From Rhodopseudomonas palustris (GTDB lineage: Bacteria; Pseudomonadota; Alphaproteobacteria; Rhizobiales; Xanthobacteraceae), in the NCBI RefSeq assembly GCF_003031265.1, contig NZ_CP019966.1:2232001-2296000 (forward strand): a DNA stretch of 64,000 nt. The letters are read 5' to 3'. The notes beneath the pieces were generated by a model. It was not told where the DNA came from. It was given only the letters and a program-made list of their open reading frames with translations, and ran no database searches. Below are positions 1-9,285 of the stretch, piece after piece (within the stretch, counting starts at the first letter, position 1; every line of letters starts with the position of its first letter). The translations under genes were made by a program, and so were the position numbers.

Positions 1-217
1 TGTTGGTGAGCTGCTTGGCGAAGGTCGCTTCGTCGGTCTGGCTCTGGCTCTGCTCCTCGGGGCGCGAGCCCGACGGGCCGTCGTCGTCCAAATTGGTCGG
101 CTCGAGCTTGCGCTCCTGGCGCAGCGTCACGTCGGCCGGCTTGCCGGTGTTGCGCAGCAGCAAGGCGCCGCGGCCATCAGCGACGACGACGAGCGTGTTG
201 TGCGGAATCAGCGTCAT
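1..217 (-). CDS. Host-attachment family protein (eRF1-like baeRF domain), 5' part only
   Basis: Only the first 72 codons lie in the window; the gene runs off the left edge. The protein begins MTLIPHNTLVVVADGR and continues GALLLRN, a short hydrophobic strand pair followed by a polar, acidic, Ser-rich linker. This layout is typical of the Host_attach (AtsE-like) family, named after an Agrobacterium attachment protein and structurally related to the eRF1 N-domain; the true cellular role is unclear. The start is supported by an AAAGGA ribosome-binding site at 228-233 on the minus strand. The family call rests on the N-terminus alone. Confidence 0.6.
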   Translation of the reverse strand, partial: MTLIPHNTLVVVADGRGALLLRNTGKPADVTLRQERKLEPTNLDDDGPSGSRPEEQSQSQTDEATFAKQLTN

Positions 218-428
218 ATCCGGATCGTCCTTTCGATAGCAGCGCCCGGCGTGGGTGTTGACCGGGCGTCCATTCGCCAACCGGATGTCCCGATGTTTCG
301 TTCCCGGCTGCGGCATCGTCGCGCGGGATACAGCTCCGCGTGCGGGGCGGGTTACCGGGTGCGGACGGATCAGCTACGACCCAGGGAACGCGGCGCGGTT
401 GGTGCCGGACGAGGGGACGGAAACGACG

Positions 429-1304
429 ATGAAGCCCGCCGATACGGCGCTCGCCGTTCTGGTGGCGGTGATCTGGGGCCTCGGCTTCGTGTTCACGCGC
501 TACGCGCTGACCGAAATGTCTCCGTCGCTGCTCAACCTGCTGCGTTTCGCCATCACGGCGCTGCCGTGCCTGCTGCTGCCGCGACCGAAGCTGGCGTGGC
601 CGGTGTGGATCGGCATCAGCCTGCTGTTGGTTTGGCAGTATCTCACCCAGACCTATGGCATCGCCCACGGCGTGCCGGCCGGATTGACCGCGGTGATCGT
701 GCAGAGCCAGGCGCTGTTTACGGTGGGGTTCGCGGCGCTGTTGCTGGGCGAGCGTCCGACCGGAGCGCAATTGGCTGGCATTGCGGTCGCCGCCTGCGGC
801 CTGCTGATGATCTGCTTGACGGTGGGCTACGACTTCACCGTGCTGGCCTTCGCCGTGACGATGACCGCCCCGATCAGCTTCGCCTTCACCAATCTGTTGC
901 TGCGCCGCGCCCGCGACGTGCCGATGCTCGACCTGTTTGCCTGGATCAGCCTGGCGTCGCTGCCGCCGCTCGCCTTGGCGGCCTGGGTCAGCGATGGCGT
1001 CCCGGCCATCGTCCAGTCGCTGACGCATCTGTCGCCCGGCGTGATGGGCGCGATGCTGGCGCTGTCGGTCGGCTCCACCACCATCGGCTATTGGATCTGG
1101 GGGCGGCTGCTGCACGCCTATAGCGCTGCCCAGGTTGTGCCCTTTGCTTTGCTGGTGCCGTTCATCGGGGCGGGGGCGTCGAGCCTGGTGTTCGGGGAGA
1201 CGTTCGGGTCGCTGCGGCTCACCGGGATGCTGATCGTGGTCGCGGGCCTTGCGATCATGCTGCTGTTCGGCCGCGCCCGGCCGTCGCTGCCGGAGGTGGG
1301 TTGA
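429..1304 (+). CDS. DMT superfamily (EamA) metabolite exporter, 291 aa
   Basis: Inner-membrane protein with about ten hydrophobic helices arranged as two EamA repeats. The first starts at the N-terminal VAVIWGLGFVFTRYAL and the second begins around residue 145. The C-terminal half has the usual PFALLVPFIGAGAS and FGETFG segments of drug/metabolite exporters. An in-frame upstream extension to 255 exists, but it is arginine-rich and unlike the family, while GAGGGGACGG sits just before the ATG at 429, so this start was chosen. The substrate cannot be read from sequence. It stands alone, divergent from the attachment-like gene and 190 bases before ilvC. Confidence 0.85.
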   Translation: MKPADTALAVLVAVIWGLGFVFTRYALTEMSPSLLNLLRFAITALPCLLLPRPKLAWPVWIGISLLLVWQYLTQTYGIAHGVPAGLTAVIVQSQALFTVGFAALLLGERPTGAQLAGIAVAACGLLMICLTVGYDFTVLAFAVTMTAPISFAFTNLLLRRARDVPMLDLFAWISLASLPPLALAAWVSDGVPAIVQSLTHLSPGVMGAMLALSVGSTTIGYWIWGRLLHAYSAAQVVPFALLVPFIGAGASSLVFGETFGSLRLTGMLIVVAGLAIMLLFGRARPSLPEVG

Positions 1305-1323
1305 GCGCCGAAAGTCGTAGGAT

Positions 1324-2516
<1,193 letters not shown>

Positions 2517-2531
2517 GCAGCCTCTGCTGCT

Positions 2532-2641
2532 CATTGCGAGCCAACGGGTCCGGCCTCTGGCCGGCCCGAGGACAGGCTCCGCGAAGCAATCCAGAAGCTC
2601 CAGCAAAGACTGGATGCTTCGTCGCTTCGCTCCTCGCAATG
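2532..2641. repeat. Intergenic inverted-repeat element (Bradyrhizobium-group type)
   Basis: Outer arms CATTGCGAG (2532-2540) and CTCGCAATG (2633-2641) enclose inner arms GCGAAGCAATCCAG (2581-2594) and CTGGATGCTTCG (2610-2621). The element folds into a long imperfect hairpin. Elements with these arm sequences are familiar as dispersed intergenic repeats in this bacterial family. It lies directly after ilvC and encodes no protein. Confidence 0.7.
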
Positions 2642-2651
2642 ACAGGTCATC

Positions 2652-2682
2652 AAACGGGATCGCGGCGACGCGGTCCCGTTTT
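2652..2682 (+). terminator. 13-bp hairpin with GNRA loop after ilvC
   Basis: AAACGGGATCGCG (2652-2664) pairs with CGCGGTCCCGTTT (2669-2681) over 13 positions, including one G-T wobble. The loop is GCGA and extra Ts follow. It acts plausibly as the ilvC transcription terminator. A near-identical element is at 4871-4901. Confidence 0.65.
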
Positions 2683-2724
2683 CCGTTTGGCGCCGGTGCA
2701 ATCCGCCGCAGCCTCACCTGCTTG

Positions 2725-2741
2725 ATCTGGTCTGACCAGAT
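2725..2741. promoter_or_regulatory. FadR-type GntR operator, perfect 17-bp palindrome
   Basis: ATCTGGTCTGACCAGAT has perfect 8-base arms around a central T. Its core TGGTCTGACCA fits the TNGTNNNACNA pattern of FadR-subfamily GntR regulators. It ends 14 bases before the start codon of the adjacent FadR-type regulator, which suggests autoregulation. No second copy was seen upstream of the following binding-protein gene. Confidence 0.75.
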
Positions 2742-2755
2742 TGGTAGGGTCACTT

Positions 2756-3484
2756 ATGGCAGCTCCGCTCAACTCCGAGACTTCGCATACGGTCCGCAAG
2801 ACGCTCGAGTTCGTGCAGCATCATCGGCTGGCGAAGGGCGATCGGCTGCCGTCGGAGCGGGAACTGTCAGAGCGGTTCGGGGTGGCCCGCAGCTCGGTGC
2901 GCGAGGCGCTCGCGGTGCTGGACGCGATGCGCATCACCGAACGCCGGCCGAAATCGGGCATCTATCTGCGTAACGCCGTCGAGGATGGCGGGCTCGAGGC
3001 GCTGGTGCTGCAGGCCGATCTCGGACTGACCTTCGATCCGCAGGTTACCCGCGACGTCACCGAGGCCCGCATCATTTGCGAAGAGCAGGCGCTGCGGCTG
3101 GCCTGTCGGCGGCGGACCGACGCCGATCTCTCCAAGCTGCATCAGACACTGCAAGCCTACGCGGCGACCATCCAGACCGGCGGCGATATGGCCGAAGCGG
3201 ATGTCGAATTTCATCTTGCGTTGGTCGCCGCCGGCCAGAACCGCATTCTGGTTCGGACGCTGACGCCGCTGATGCTAATGAGCCGACGCTGGCGGGAGCG
3301 CTACTTCGAGTCCGACGCGATCCGCCGCCGGTCGCTGGACGATCATCGCGCTTTCGTCGCTGCGATCGAGGCGCGTGACGAAACGGTGGCCGCGACGCTG
3401 CTGCGCCGCCACGTCGAGACCGCCGCGGCCGACGTTCGCGCACTGGCGGAGCAGGGCGGCTCCGCCGCGGCGAATACAACCTGA
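2756..3484 (+). CDS. FadR-subfamily GntR transcriptional regulator, 242 aa
   Basis: The N-terminal winged helix-turn-helix spans about residues 10-75, with the recognition region LPSERELSERFGVARSSVRE. An FCD effector domain follows, about residues 85-225, with the Arg/Asp/His pattern of acidic-ligand, metal-dependent members. The ATG at 2756 was chosen over an in-frame TTG at 2741 because AGGG sits at normal distance and the palindromic operator overlaps the TTG. The effector is unknown. The gene lies directly before a periplasmic binding protein in the same direction, so regulation of uptake of a carboxylic acid or amino acid is a reasonable guess. Confidence 0.88.
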   Translation: MAAPLNSETSHTVRKTLEFVQHHRLAKGDRLPSERELSERFGVARSSVREALAVLDAMRITERRPKSGIYLRNAVEDGGLEALVLQADLGLTFDPQVTRDVTEARIICEEQALRLACRRRTDADLSKLHQTLQAYAATIQTGGDMAEADVEFHLALVAAGQNRILVRTLTPLMLMSRRWRERYFESDAIRRRSLDDHRAFVAAIEARDETVAATLLRRHVETAAADVRALAEQGGSAAANTT

Positions 3485-3582
3485 AACACCCGCGTCCCTG
3501 ACGCGCCACAACAGCCCCGGTCAACGGGAGAGCTTCGCGCGGCGTCTGCCGTATCGAGGAAACGCAAGAAGAAGGATCAAAA

Positions 3583-4815
3583 ATGCGTATGACGACGACT
3601 TCCGTGGCTGCCCTGGCGGCCGCGATTGCGATGCTGGCTGCAGGGCCGGCGCTTGCTCAGAAGAAGTACGGCCCCGGTGCCAGCGATACCGAGATCAAGC
3701 TCGGCAACACCGTGCCGTATAGCGGTCCGGCTTCGGCTTACGGCATCCTCGGCAAGACCTATGCGGCGTACTTCAAGAAGATCAACGAAGAAGGCGGCAT
3801 CAACGGCCGCAAGATCAACGTGATTTCCTACGACGATGCGTACTCGCCGCCGAAGACGGTCGAGCAGACCCGCAAGCTGGTCGAGAGCGACGAGGTGATG
3901 GCGATCGTTGGTAACGTCGGCACTGCGTCGAACGTCGCGATTCAGAAGTATCTGAACGCCCGCAAGGTGCCGCAGCTATTCCTCGCCACCGGCGCCACCC
4001 GCTGGAACGATCCGAAGCAGTTCCCGTGGACGATGGGCTGGCTGCCGAGCTATCAGGCCGAAGCCACCGCCTACGCCAAGTATCTGTTGAAGGAGAAGCC
4101 GAACGCCAAGATCGGCGTGCTCTATCAGAACGATGATTTCGGCAAGGACTACATTCGTGGCCTGAAGGAAGGGCTGGGCGACAAGGCGGCGTCGATGCTC
4201 ATCGCTGAGGCCAGTTACGAAGTCGCGGAGCCCACCATCGACTCCCAGATCGTCAAGCTGAAGGCGTCCGGCGCCGACACGCTGTTCTCGTTCGCCACCG
4301 GCAAGTTCGCCGCGCAATCGATCAAGAAGGTCGCCGAACTCGGCTGGAAGCCGCTGCACATCGTGCCCAACGCCTCGTCGTCGCTCGGCACCGTGCTGAA
4401 GCCGGCCGGCCTCGAGAACGCACAGGATCTGGTGTCCGCGACCTTCGCCAAGGACCCGACCGATCCGCAGTGGAACGACGACCCAGGCATGAAGAAATTC
4501 CATGCTTTTGTCGAAAAATACATTCCCGAAGGCAAGGCGATGGAAAGCACCGTGCTGTCCGGCTACAGCATCGCCCAGACGATGGAGCAGGCGCTCCGGA
4601 TGTGCGGCGACGATCTGTCCCGCGAGAACCTGATGAAGCAGGCGGCCAATATGAAGGGCGTGCAGCTCGACGGTCTGTTGCCGGGCGTCACCGTCAACAC
4701 CTCGCCGACCGATTTCGCCCCGATCGATCAGTTCCAGATGATGAGCTTCAAGGGCGAACGCTGGCAGCGCTTCGGCGATGTCATCAAGGGCGAGGTCGCG
4801 GAAGCGGGACGGTAA
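3583..4815 (+). CDS. ABC transporter substrate-binding protein, branched-chain amino acid type, 410 aa
   Basis: Secreted periplasmic protein. A Sec signal peptide occupies residues 1-25 and is cleaved after GPALA. A Peripla_BP_6 (Leu/Ile/Val-binding-type) fold follows, beginning with SDTEIKLGNTVPYSGPASAYG. Length is typical. The start at 3583 follows an AAGAAGGATC ribosome-binding site. No permease or ATPase gene is adjacent, so this is an orphan binding protein that must share membrane components encoded elsewhere, or act as a sensor. The ligand is unknown; in this bacterial group such proteins often bind aromatic or dicarboxylic acids rather than amino acids. Its only close companion is the upstream FadR-type regulator. 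Confidence 0.88.
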   Translation: MRMTTTSVAALAAAIAMLAAGPALAQKKYGPGASDTEIKLGNTVPYSGPASAYGILGKTYAAYFKKINEEGGINGRKINVISYDDAYSPPKTVEQTRKLVESDEVMAIVGNVGTASNVAIQKYLNARKVPQLFLATGATRWNDPKQFPWTMGWLPSYQAEATAYAKYLLKEKPNAKIGVLYQNDDFGKDYIRGLKEGLGDKAASMLIAEASYEVAEPTIDSQIVKLKASGADTLFSFATGKFAAQSIKKVAELGWKPLHIVPNASSSLGTVLKPAGLENAQDLVSATFAKDPTDPQWNDDPGMKKFHAFVEKYIPEGKAMESTVLSGYSIAQTMEQALRMCGDDLSRENLMKQAANMKGVQLDGLLPGVTVNTSPTDFAPIDQFQMMSFKGERWQRFGDVIKGEVAEAGR

Positions 4816-4870
4816 CGCAGCTTCAGCGCGCCGTGCGCTTAGCCTCGCGGCGCGCTCTACCAACTGTCAT

Positions 4871-4901
4871 AAATGGGATCGCGGTGACGCGGTCCCGTTT
4901 T
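4871..4901 (+). terminator. 13-bp hairpin with GNRA loop, second copy
   Basis: AAATGGGATCGCG (4871-4883) pairs with CGCGGTCCCGTTT (4888-4900) around a GTGA loop and is followed by T. The stem is the same as at 2652-2682, with one C changed to T (pair kept as wobble) and one loop base changed within the GNRA pattern. It lies downstream of the binding-protein gene and before the SDR. Confidence 0.6.
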
Positions 4902-4939
4902 GCTGTGGTAGAATGTCCGGCGTTCGAACGGAGCAAGCC

Positions 4940-5791
4940 ATGAAGTCTATCGTCATCACCGGCGTGTCCACCGGGATCGGTCATGCCATTGCGCGGATGC
5001 TGCTGGACAAGGGATTCCGGGTATTCGGCAGCGTGCGGAAGCACAGCGATGCCGAGCGGCTTATTGTCGAATTGGGGTCCGGCTTCACCCCGCTGGTGTT
5101 CGACGTTACGGATGAAGCCGCGGTCCGGGCCGCGGCGGACGAGGTGCGCGCGGCGCTCGACGGCGAGACGCTTGCCGGGCTCGTCAACAATGCCGGCATC
5201 GCGGTGGCGGGCCCGGTGCTCGATCTGCCAGCCGATGAATTCCGCCGCCAGTTCGACGTCAACGTGATCGGGCCGATCCTCGCGACCCAGGCGTTCGGGC
5301 CGCTGCTCGGCACCGACCGGTCGCTGCGCGGCGCGCCAGGGCGGGTCGTGATGATGTCGTCGATCGCCGCCAAGTTCGGCAATCCCTTGATGGCTGCATA
5401 CTCCGCCTCCAAGCACGCGCTGAACGGCCTGTCGGACGGGCTGCGGCGCGAGCTGATGCTGTTCGGCATCGACGTGGTGGTGATCATGCCGGGCGCGGTG
5501 AAGACGCCAATCTGGGGCAAGGCCGAGCGGGAGGACGTGTCGCGGTTTGCGAGTTCGCCGTTCTATCCGGCGCTGCAGAAGCTGCGCGCGCTGCTGCCTG
5601 AAATGGACGAAAGCGGTCTGCCGCCGGAGACGATCGCGCAGCGCGTCTATGACGCGCTGACCGCGCCATCACCCAAGGCGCACGACGTCATCACCCCGGG
5701 TCCGCTGCAGTTCTGGCTGTCGACCAAACTGCCGCCGCGCTGGATCGACAAGATCGTCGCCAAACGGCTGGGACTGAAGCCGAAGACGTAG
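4940..5791 (+). CDS. Short-chain dehydrogenase/reductase (classical SDR), 283 aa
   Basis: NAD(P)-dependent oxidoreductase. The cofactor motif TGVSTGIG is at residues 7-14 and NNAG near residue 83. The active-site serine lies in MMSSIAAKFG and the catalytic YSASK is at 154-158. A C-terminal PxxWxxxKLPPRWIDK-like tail is usual for retinol/steroid-type bacterial SDRs of about 280 aa. The ATG at 4940 is preceded by GGAGCAAGCC; longer in-frame starts would add an unrelated Arg-rich segment. The substrate cannot be inferred. The gene is convergent with the osmoprotectant importer. Confidence 0.9.
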   Translation: MKSIVITGVSTGIGHAIARMLLDKGFRVFGSVRKHSDAERLIVELGSGFTPLVFDVTDEAAVRAAADEVRAALDGETLAGLVNNAGIAVAGPVLDLPADEFRRQFDVNVIGPILATQAFGPLLGTDRSLRGAPGRVVMMSSIAAKFGNPLMAAYSASKHALNGLSDGLRRELMLFGIDVVVIMPGAVKTPIWGKAEREDVSRFASSPFYPALQKLRALLPEMDESGLPPETIAQRVYDALTAPSPKAHDVITPGPLQFWLSTKLPPRWIDKIVAKRLGLKPKT

Positions 5792-5806
5792 CGCCGACAT
5801 TCGGCG
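5792..5806 (+). terminator. Hairpin between convergent SDR and importer genes
   Basis: CGCCGA (5792-5797) and TCGGCG (5801-5806) form a 6-bp stem with a CAT loop just after the SDR stop and six bases before the importer stop. It is short and lacks a T-run. Confidence 0.4.
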
Positions 5807-5812
5807 AGTTGA

Positions 5813-7360
5813 TCAGCGTGGTTTTACGCGCTCCCACAACGCGCGTGCCGCTACGTCGGGCGTGCTGCCTGATCCCGCCTGCAGGTTAGCGGCGCGCATC
5901 GCTTCGATATCGATACGATCGAGCAGGGGCTTCAGGGCGGTGCGTAGTTTAGTGTCGTTTGCGCGCTTCGGCGCAAGCAACAGCACCGCGTCGTAGGGCG
6001 GGATCGCCTGTTTCGGATCGTCGAGCACGACGAGGTCGTATTTCGCGATCAGCCCGTCCGAGGTATAGCCGGCGATGAGATCGACTTCGCCGGAGGCGAC
6101 GGCGGCGTACATGAAATCCGGCTGCATCTGCCGTTCGGTCTTGAAGGCAAGCCCATAGGCGCGGCGCAGGTTGGCCCATTCCGGCCGCGAGAAGAACTCG
6201 TAGTCGCCGGCGATCGTCATCGACGGCGCGCGGGCGGTGAGGTCGTCGATCGAACGGATCTTCATCGCCTCGGCTTTGGTGCGCGGCATCACCAGAGCAT
6301 AGGCATTGGCGAAGCCCAGTTCGCCGAGCAGGGTGACGCCGTCTTTGGCGAGATCCTGCTTCAGCTCGGCAAGCACCTGATCGCGCGCGGCAATGCCGGG
6401 GTGTTTGAACTGGTTGGCCCACAGCGTGCCGGAGTAATCCACATAGGCGTCGATGTCGCCGCTTTTAATCGCGTCGTAGATCACGCTGGAGCCCAGCCCG
6501 GCGCGCGCCGTCGCGGCCAGGCCACCGGCCTCGAGGCGCTGCTGCAGCAACGCGGCGAGCACATACTGCTCGGTGAAGGTCTTGGCGCCGATCACGTAGG
6601 AGCTGCGCCCCGCGGTGGCCGGCAGCAACGTCACGATCACGATCGCGGCGATGCCTGCCGACCCCAGTCCGATCCGCCAGCGGCTGCCGCGCCGCAGCCC
6701 TGTTTCCGCCAGTGCCAGCAACTGATCAACCGCGAGCGCCAGCACGGCGGCGGCGGCGCAGCCGAACAGCACCAGAATCCAATTCTGAGTCTGCAGGCCG
6801 GCGAAGATGTAATTGCCGAGACTGGTCTGGCCGATCGGGGTCGACAGCGTCGCTGTACCGATCACCCACACCGCGGCGGTGCGGATTCCAGCCATGATCA
6901 CCGGCAGCGCCAGCGGCAGCTCGACCATGGTCAGCACCTGGCGCTCGGTCATCCCGACGCCCTGTGCCGCTTCGATCAGCGCCGGGTCGACGCCATCGAG
7001 CCCAGTGATGGTATTGCGCAGCACCGGCAGCATTGAATACAGCGCCAGCGCCAGCACCGCTGGGAGGAAGCCGAAAGCGGAGAAGCCGACGCCGAAGGTG
7101 CTCATCGACAACGCCGCGAGTGCCAGCAGCAGCGGATAGAACAGCGCCAGCAGCGCAAGGCCGGGGACGGTCTGCACCACGCCGGCAAACCCGAGCAGGG
7201 CGCCGCGCAACACCGGCCGGTGCCGGGCGAAGATTGCCAGCGGCAGGCTGACGATCAGCCCGAGCGCGAGAGCCGCCAGACTGACGCGAACATGGGCGCC
7301 GAGATAGTCGGGCAGATTGCTCAGCGCGTCATGCCAGCGCGGATCGGCGAACAGGCTCAT
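5813..7360 (-). CDS. Osmoprotectant ABC importer, fused permease and binding domain (OpuC/YehZYXW type), 515 aa
   Basis: The N-terminal third (about residues 1-240) is a BPD_transp_1 permease with six hydrophobic helices. It contains the EAA-like loop near EAAQGVGMTERQVLTMVELPLALP. From about residue 245 an OpuAC/ProX-type binding domain begins at SYVIGAKTFTEQY, with the usual GLGSSVIYDAIKSGDID and YVDYSGT segments. Such fusions tether the receptor to the channel and typically import glycine betaine, choline or related compounds. The ATG overlaps the upstream ATPase stop (ATGA), so the two are translationally coupled. No separate binding protein is present, consistent with the fusion. Confidence 0.9.
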   Translation of the reverse strand: MSLFADPRWHDALSNLPDYLGAHVRVSLAALALGLIVSLPLAIFARHRPVLRGALLGFAGVVQTVPGLALLALFYPLLLALAALSMSTFGVGFSAFGFLPAVLALALYSMLPVLRNTITGLDGVDPALIEAAQGVGMTERQVLTMVELPLALPVIMAGIRTAAVWVIGTATLSTPIGQTSLGNYIFAGLQTQNWILVLFGCAAAAVLALAVDQLLALAETGLRRGSRWRIGLGSAGIAAIVIVTLLPATAGRSSYVIGAKTFTEQYVLAALLQQRLEAGGLAATARAGLGSSVIYDAIKSGDIDAYVDYSGTLWANQFKHPGIAARDQVLAELKQDLAKDGVTLLGELGFANAYALVMPRTKAEAMKIRSIDDLTARAPSMTIAGDYEFFSRPEWANLRRAYGLAFKTERQMQPDFMYAAVASGEVDLIAGYTSDGLIAKYDLVVLDDPKQAIPPYDAVLLLAPKRANDTKLRTALKPLLDRIDIEAMRAANLQAGSGSTPDVAARALWERVKPR

Positions 7361-8151
7361 GCCGCGCCGTCCCGCGGCAGCAACGCGCCGAGCCGCTGCG
7401 CCTGCCGACGTGGCGTCTGCAAGAGTTCGGCGACGTAGGCGTCTCGGCTACCCGCAAGCTCACTCGCGGTGCCGAGCGCCAGCAGGTGGCCGCGGTGCAT
7501 CACCGCGATCCGGTCGGCCAGCAGCAGCGCCTCGGTGATGTCGTGGGTGATCAGCACGGTGGTGAGCTTCAGCCGGTCGTGCAGCGCGCGAAAGTCTTCG
7601 CCGAGTGCATCGCGCGTCAGCGGATCGAGCGCGCCGAACGGCTCGTCCATCAGTACGATCTCCGGTCCGGCTGCGAGCGCGCGGGCGACGCCGACGCGCT
7701 GGCGCTGGCCGCCGGAGAGTTCGTGCGGGAAGCGGTCCCGATGCTGGGCGGGATCGAGCCGCACCAGCTCGAGCAGTTCATCGACCCGGGTGGAGATATC
7801 GGTCTTCGACCAGTTCAGCAGCTTGGGCGTGATTCCGATATTGCGTGCCACGGTGAGGTGGGGGAATAGCCCGCCATTCTGGAACACCATGCCGATGCCG
7901 CGGCGGAGCGCGATCGGATCGGCTGTTTGGATATCGTGGCCGTCGATGGCAATTGCGCCGGCATCGGCGTCGATCAGGCGATTGGTGAGCCGCAGCAGCG
8001 TGGTTTTGCCGGAGCCCGAGCCGCCAACGATGGCGAGCAGTTCGCCGCGCTGCACCGCAAGCGAGACGTCGTCGATCGCTTTGATCCGGCCGCCGCCGAA
8101 ACTCTTGGTGATCCTGTCATAGGCGATCATCGGCGAAGCAGCGCTCGTCAT
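7357..8151 (-). CDS. Osmoprotectant ABC importer ATPase (OpuCA/ProV type), 264 aa
   Basis: Cytoplasmic nucleotide-binding subunit partnering the fused permease encoded just downstream. Walker A is VGGSGSGKTT, the Q-loop is VFQNGGLFPHLT, the signature is LSGGQRQR, Walker B is IVLMDEPFGALD and the switch is ITHD. It lacks the C-terminal CBS domains of longer ProV proteins, so it cannot use that ionic-strength sensor. The start is taken at the ATG at 8151 (MTSAASP); an in-frame ATG at 8187 would add 12 residues, and neither has a strong ribosome-binding site. Its 5' end faces the divergent ATPase gene about 100 bases away. Confidence 0.9.
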   Translation of the reverse strand: MTSAASPMIAYDRITKSFGGGRIKAIDDVSLAVQRGELLAIVGGSGSGKTTLLRLTNRLIDADAGAIAIDGHDIQTADPIALRRGIGMVFQNGGLFPHLTVARNIGITPKLLNWSKTDISTRVDELLELVRLDPAQHRDRFPHELSGGQRQRVGVARALAAGPEIVLMDEPFGALDPLTRDALGEDFRALHDRLKLTTVLITHDITEALLLADRIAVMHRGHLLALGTASELAGSRDAYVAELLQTPRRQAQRLGALLPRDGAA

Positions 8152-8252
8152 GATCGCAGCATGGCCGCCCGAGACGGCCGGGCGCAAGCCAGACTTGCAT
8201 GTCGGCGCGCGGCGTTGAATGGTCGCGGCGAGCAGGCAAGCGGGGAGAGGGC

Positions 8253-9059
8253 GTGAATCAGACGGACAATGCGGCGGTGGCGCTGCAGAACGCCACGGTG
8301 GCGTTCCGCCTCGCCGATGCGCGTACCTATACGGCAGTGGAGCATGCGACGCTGACGGTGGCCGATGGTGAGTTCGTTGCCATCGTCGGGCCGACCGGCT
8401 GTGGCAAGTCGACGTTGCTCAATGTGGCGGCCGGGCTGCTGCGTCCCGCCGCCGGCGCGGTGCGGATCTTCGGTGCGCAGCTCGACGGCCTCAATCCGCA
8501 GGCCGGCTATCTGTTTCAGGCCGATGCGCTGTTTCCTTGGAAGACGGCAATCGACAATGTCGCGATCGGGCTGGAAATCGCCGGCACGCCGCGCAGCGAG
8601 GCGCTGAGCCGCGCGCACGGCTGGCTGGAGACGGTCGGGCTCGGCGCGTTCGCGCAGCGCTATCCGCACATGCTGTCCGGCGGCCAGCGCAAGCGCGTCG
8701 GGCTCGCGCAGGTGCTGATCCGCGATCCCAAGATCCTGCTGATGGATGAGCCGTTCGGCCCGCTCGATGCGCAGACCCGGCAGATCATGGGCAATCTGCT
8801 GCTGCAGCTGTGGAGCGCGCACAAGAAGGCGGTGCTGTTCGTCACCCACGATCTGGAAGAGGCGATCGCGCTCGCCGACCGGGTCGTGATCATGTCGGCC
8901 GGTCCATCCTCGCGCATCGTCGGCGACTGGCGCATCGAACTGCCGCGCCCGCGCGACATCTTCGAAATCCGCCTGACCCACGAGTTTCACGCGCTGCATC
9001 GTGAGATCTGGGCCGTGCTGCGCGAGCAGGTGATGAAGGCATATGGGCAGGTGGCGTGA
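8253..9059 (+). CDS. ABC transporter ATPase, nitrate/sulfonate/taurine type, 268 aa
   Basis: First gene of an SsuB/TauB/NrtD-like importer. Walker A is VGPTGCGKST, the Q-loop is LFQADALFPWKT (the FPW is typical of this subfamily), the signature is LSGGQRKR, Walker B is ILLMDEPFGPLD and the switch is VTHD. The GTG at 8253 was chosen because GGGGAGAGGG directly precedes it. The permease (9286) and binding protein (10139) follow in order. A 225-base spacer containing an inverted repeat separates it from the permease, an unusual gap inside an otherwise tight operon. Confidence 0.9.
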   Translation: MNQTDNAAVALQNATVAFRLADARTYTAVEHATLTVADGEFVAIVGPTGCGKSTLLNVAAGLLRPAAGAVRIFGAQLDGLNPQAGYLFQADALFPWKTAIDNVAIGLEIAGTPRSEALSRAHGWLETVGLGAFAQRYPHMLSGGQRKRVGLAQVLIRDPKILLMDEPFGPLDAQTRQIMGNLLLQLWSAHKKAVLFVTHDLEEAIALADRVVIMSAGPSSRIVGDWRIELPRPRDIFEIRLTHEFHALHREIWAVLREQVMKAYGQVA

Positions 9060-9100
9060 TGCATTTGACTCTGGTCGCTGACTTGCCCGGAGCACAGCGC

Positions 9101-9233
9101 GCTCCCTCTCCCGCTTGCGGGGGAGGGTTGGGGCGGGGGCGCCGCGCGGACGGCGCCTCGGTTCGGCGAAGCTCCAAGGATAGGCTTCCGCCGCGGACCC
9201 CCACCCCCGACCCCTCCCCGCAAGGGGGAGGGG
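9101..9233. repeat. Inverted repeat inside the SsuABC-like operon
   Basis: A left arm rich in CTCCCTCTCCCGCTTGCGGG (from 9102) and GGGAGGGTTGGGG is mirrored by CCCCCACCCCCGACCCCT and CGCAAGGGGGAGGGG (9197-9233). The arms are separated by about 55 bases. Each arm also contains its own small hairpin (CCCGCTTGCGGG on the left, CCCGCAAGGGGG on the right). Elements of this look are widespread in alphaproteobacterial intergenic DNA. It sits between ATPase and permease genes. Confidence 0.7.
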
Positions 9234-9285
9234 AGAAGAGGGCGCTTCGCTTCGGTGCTACGTGGTCGCTTGGAGGGGCTGCGGC

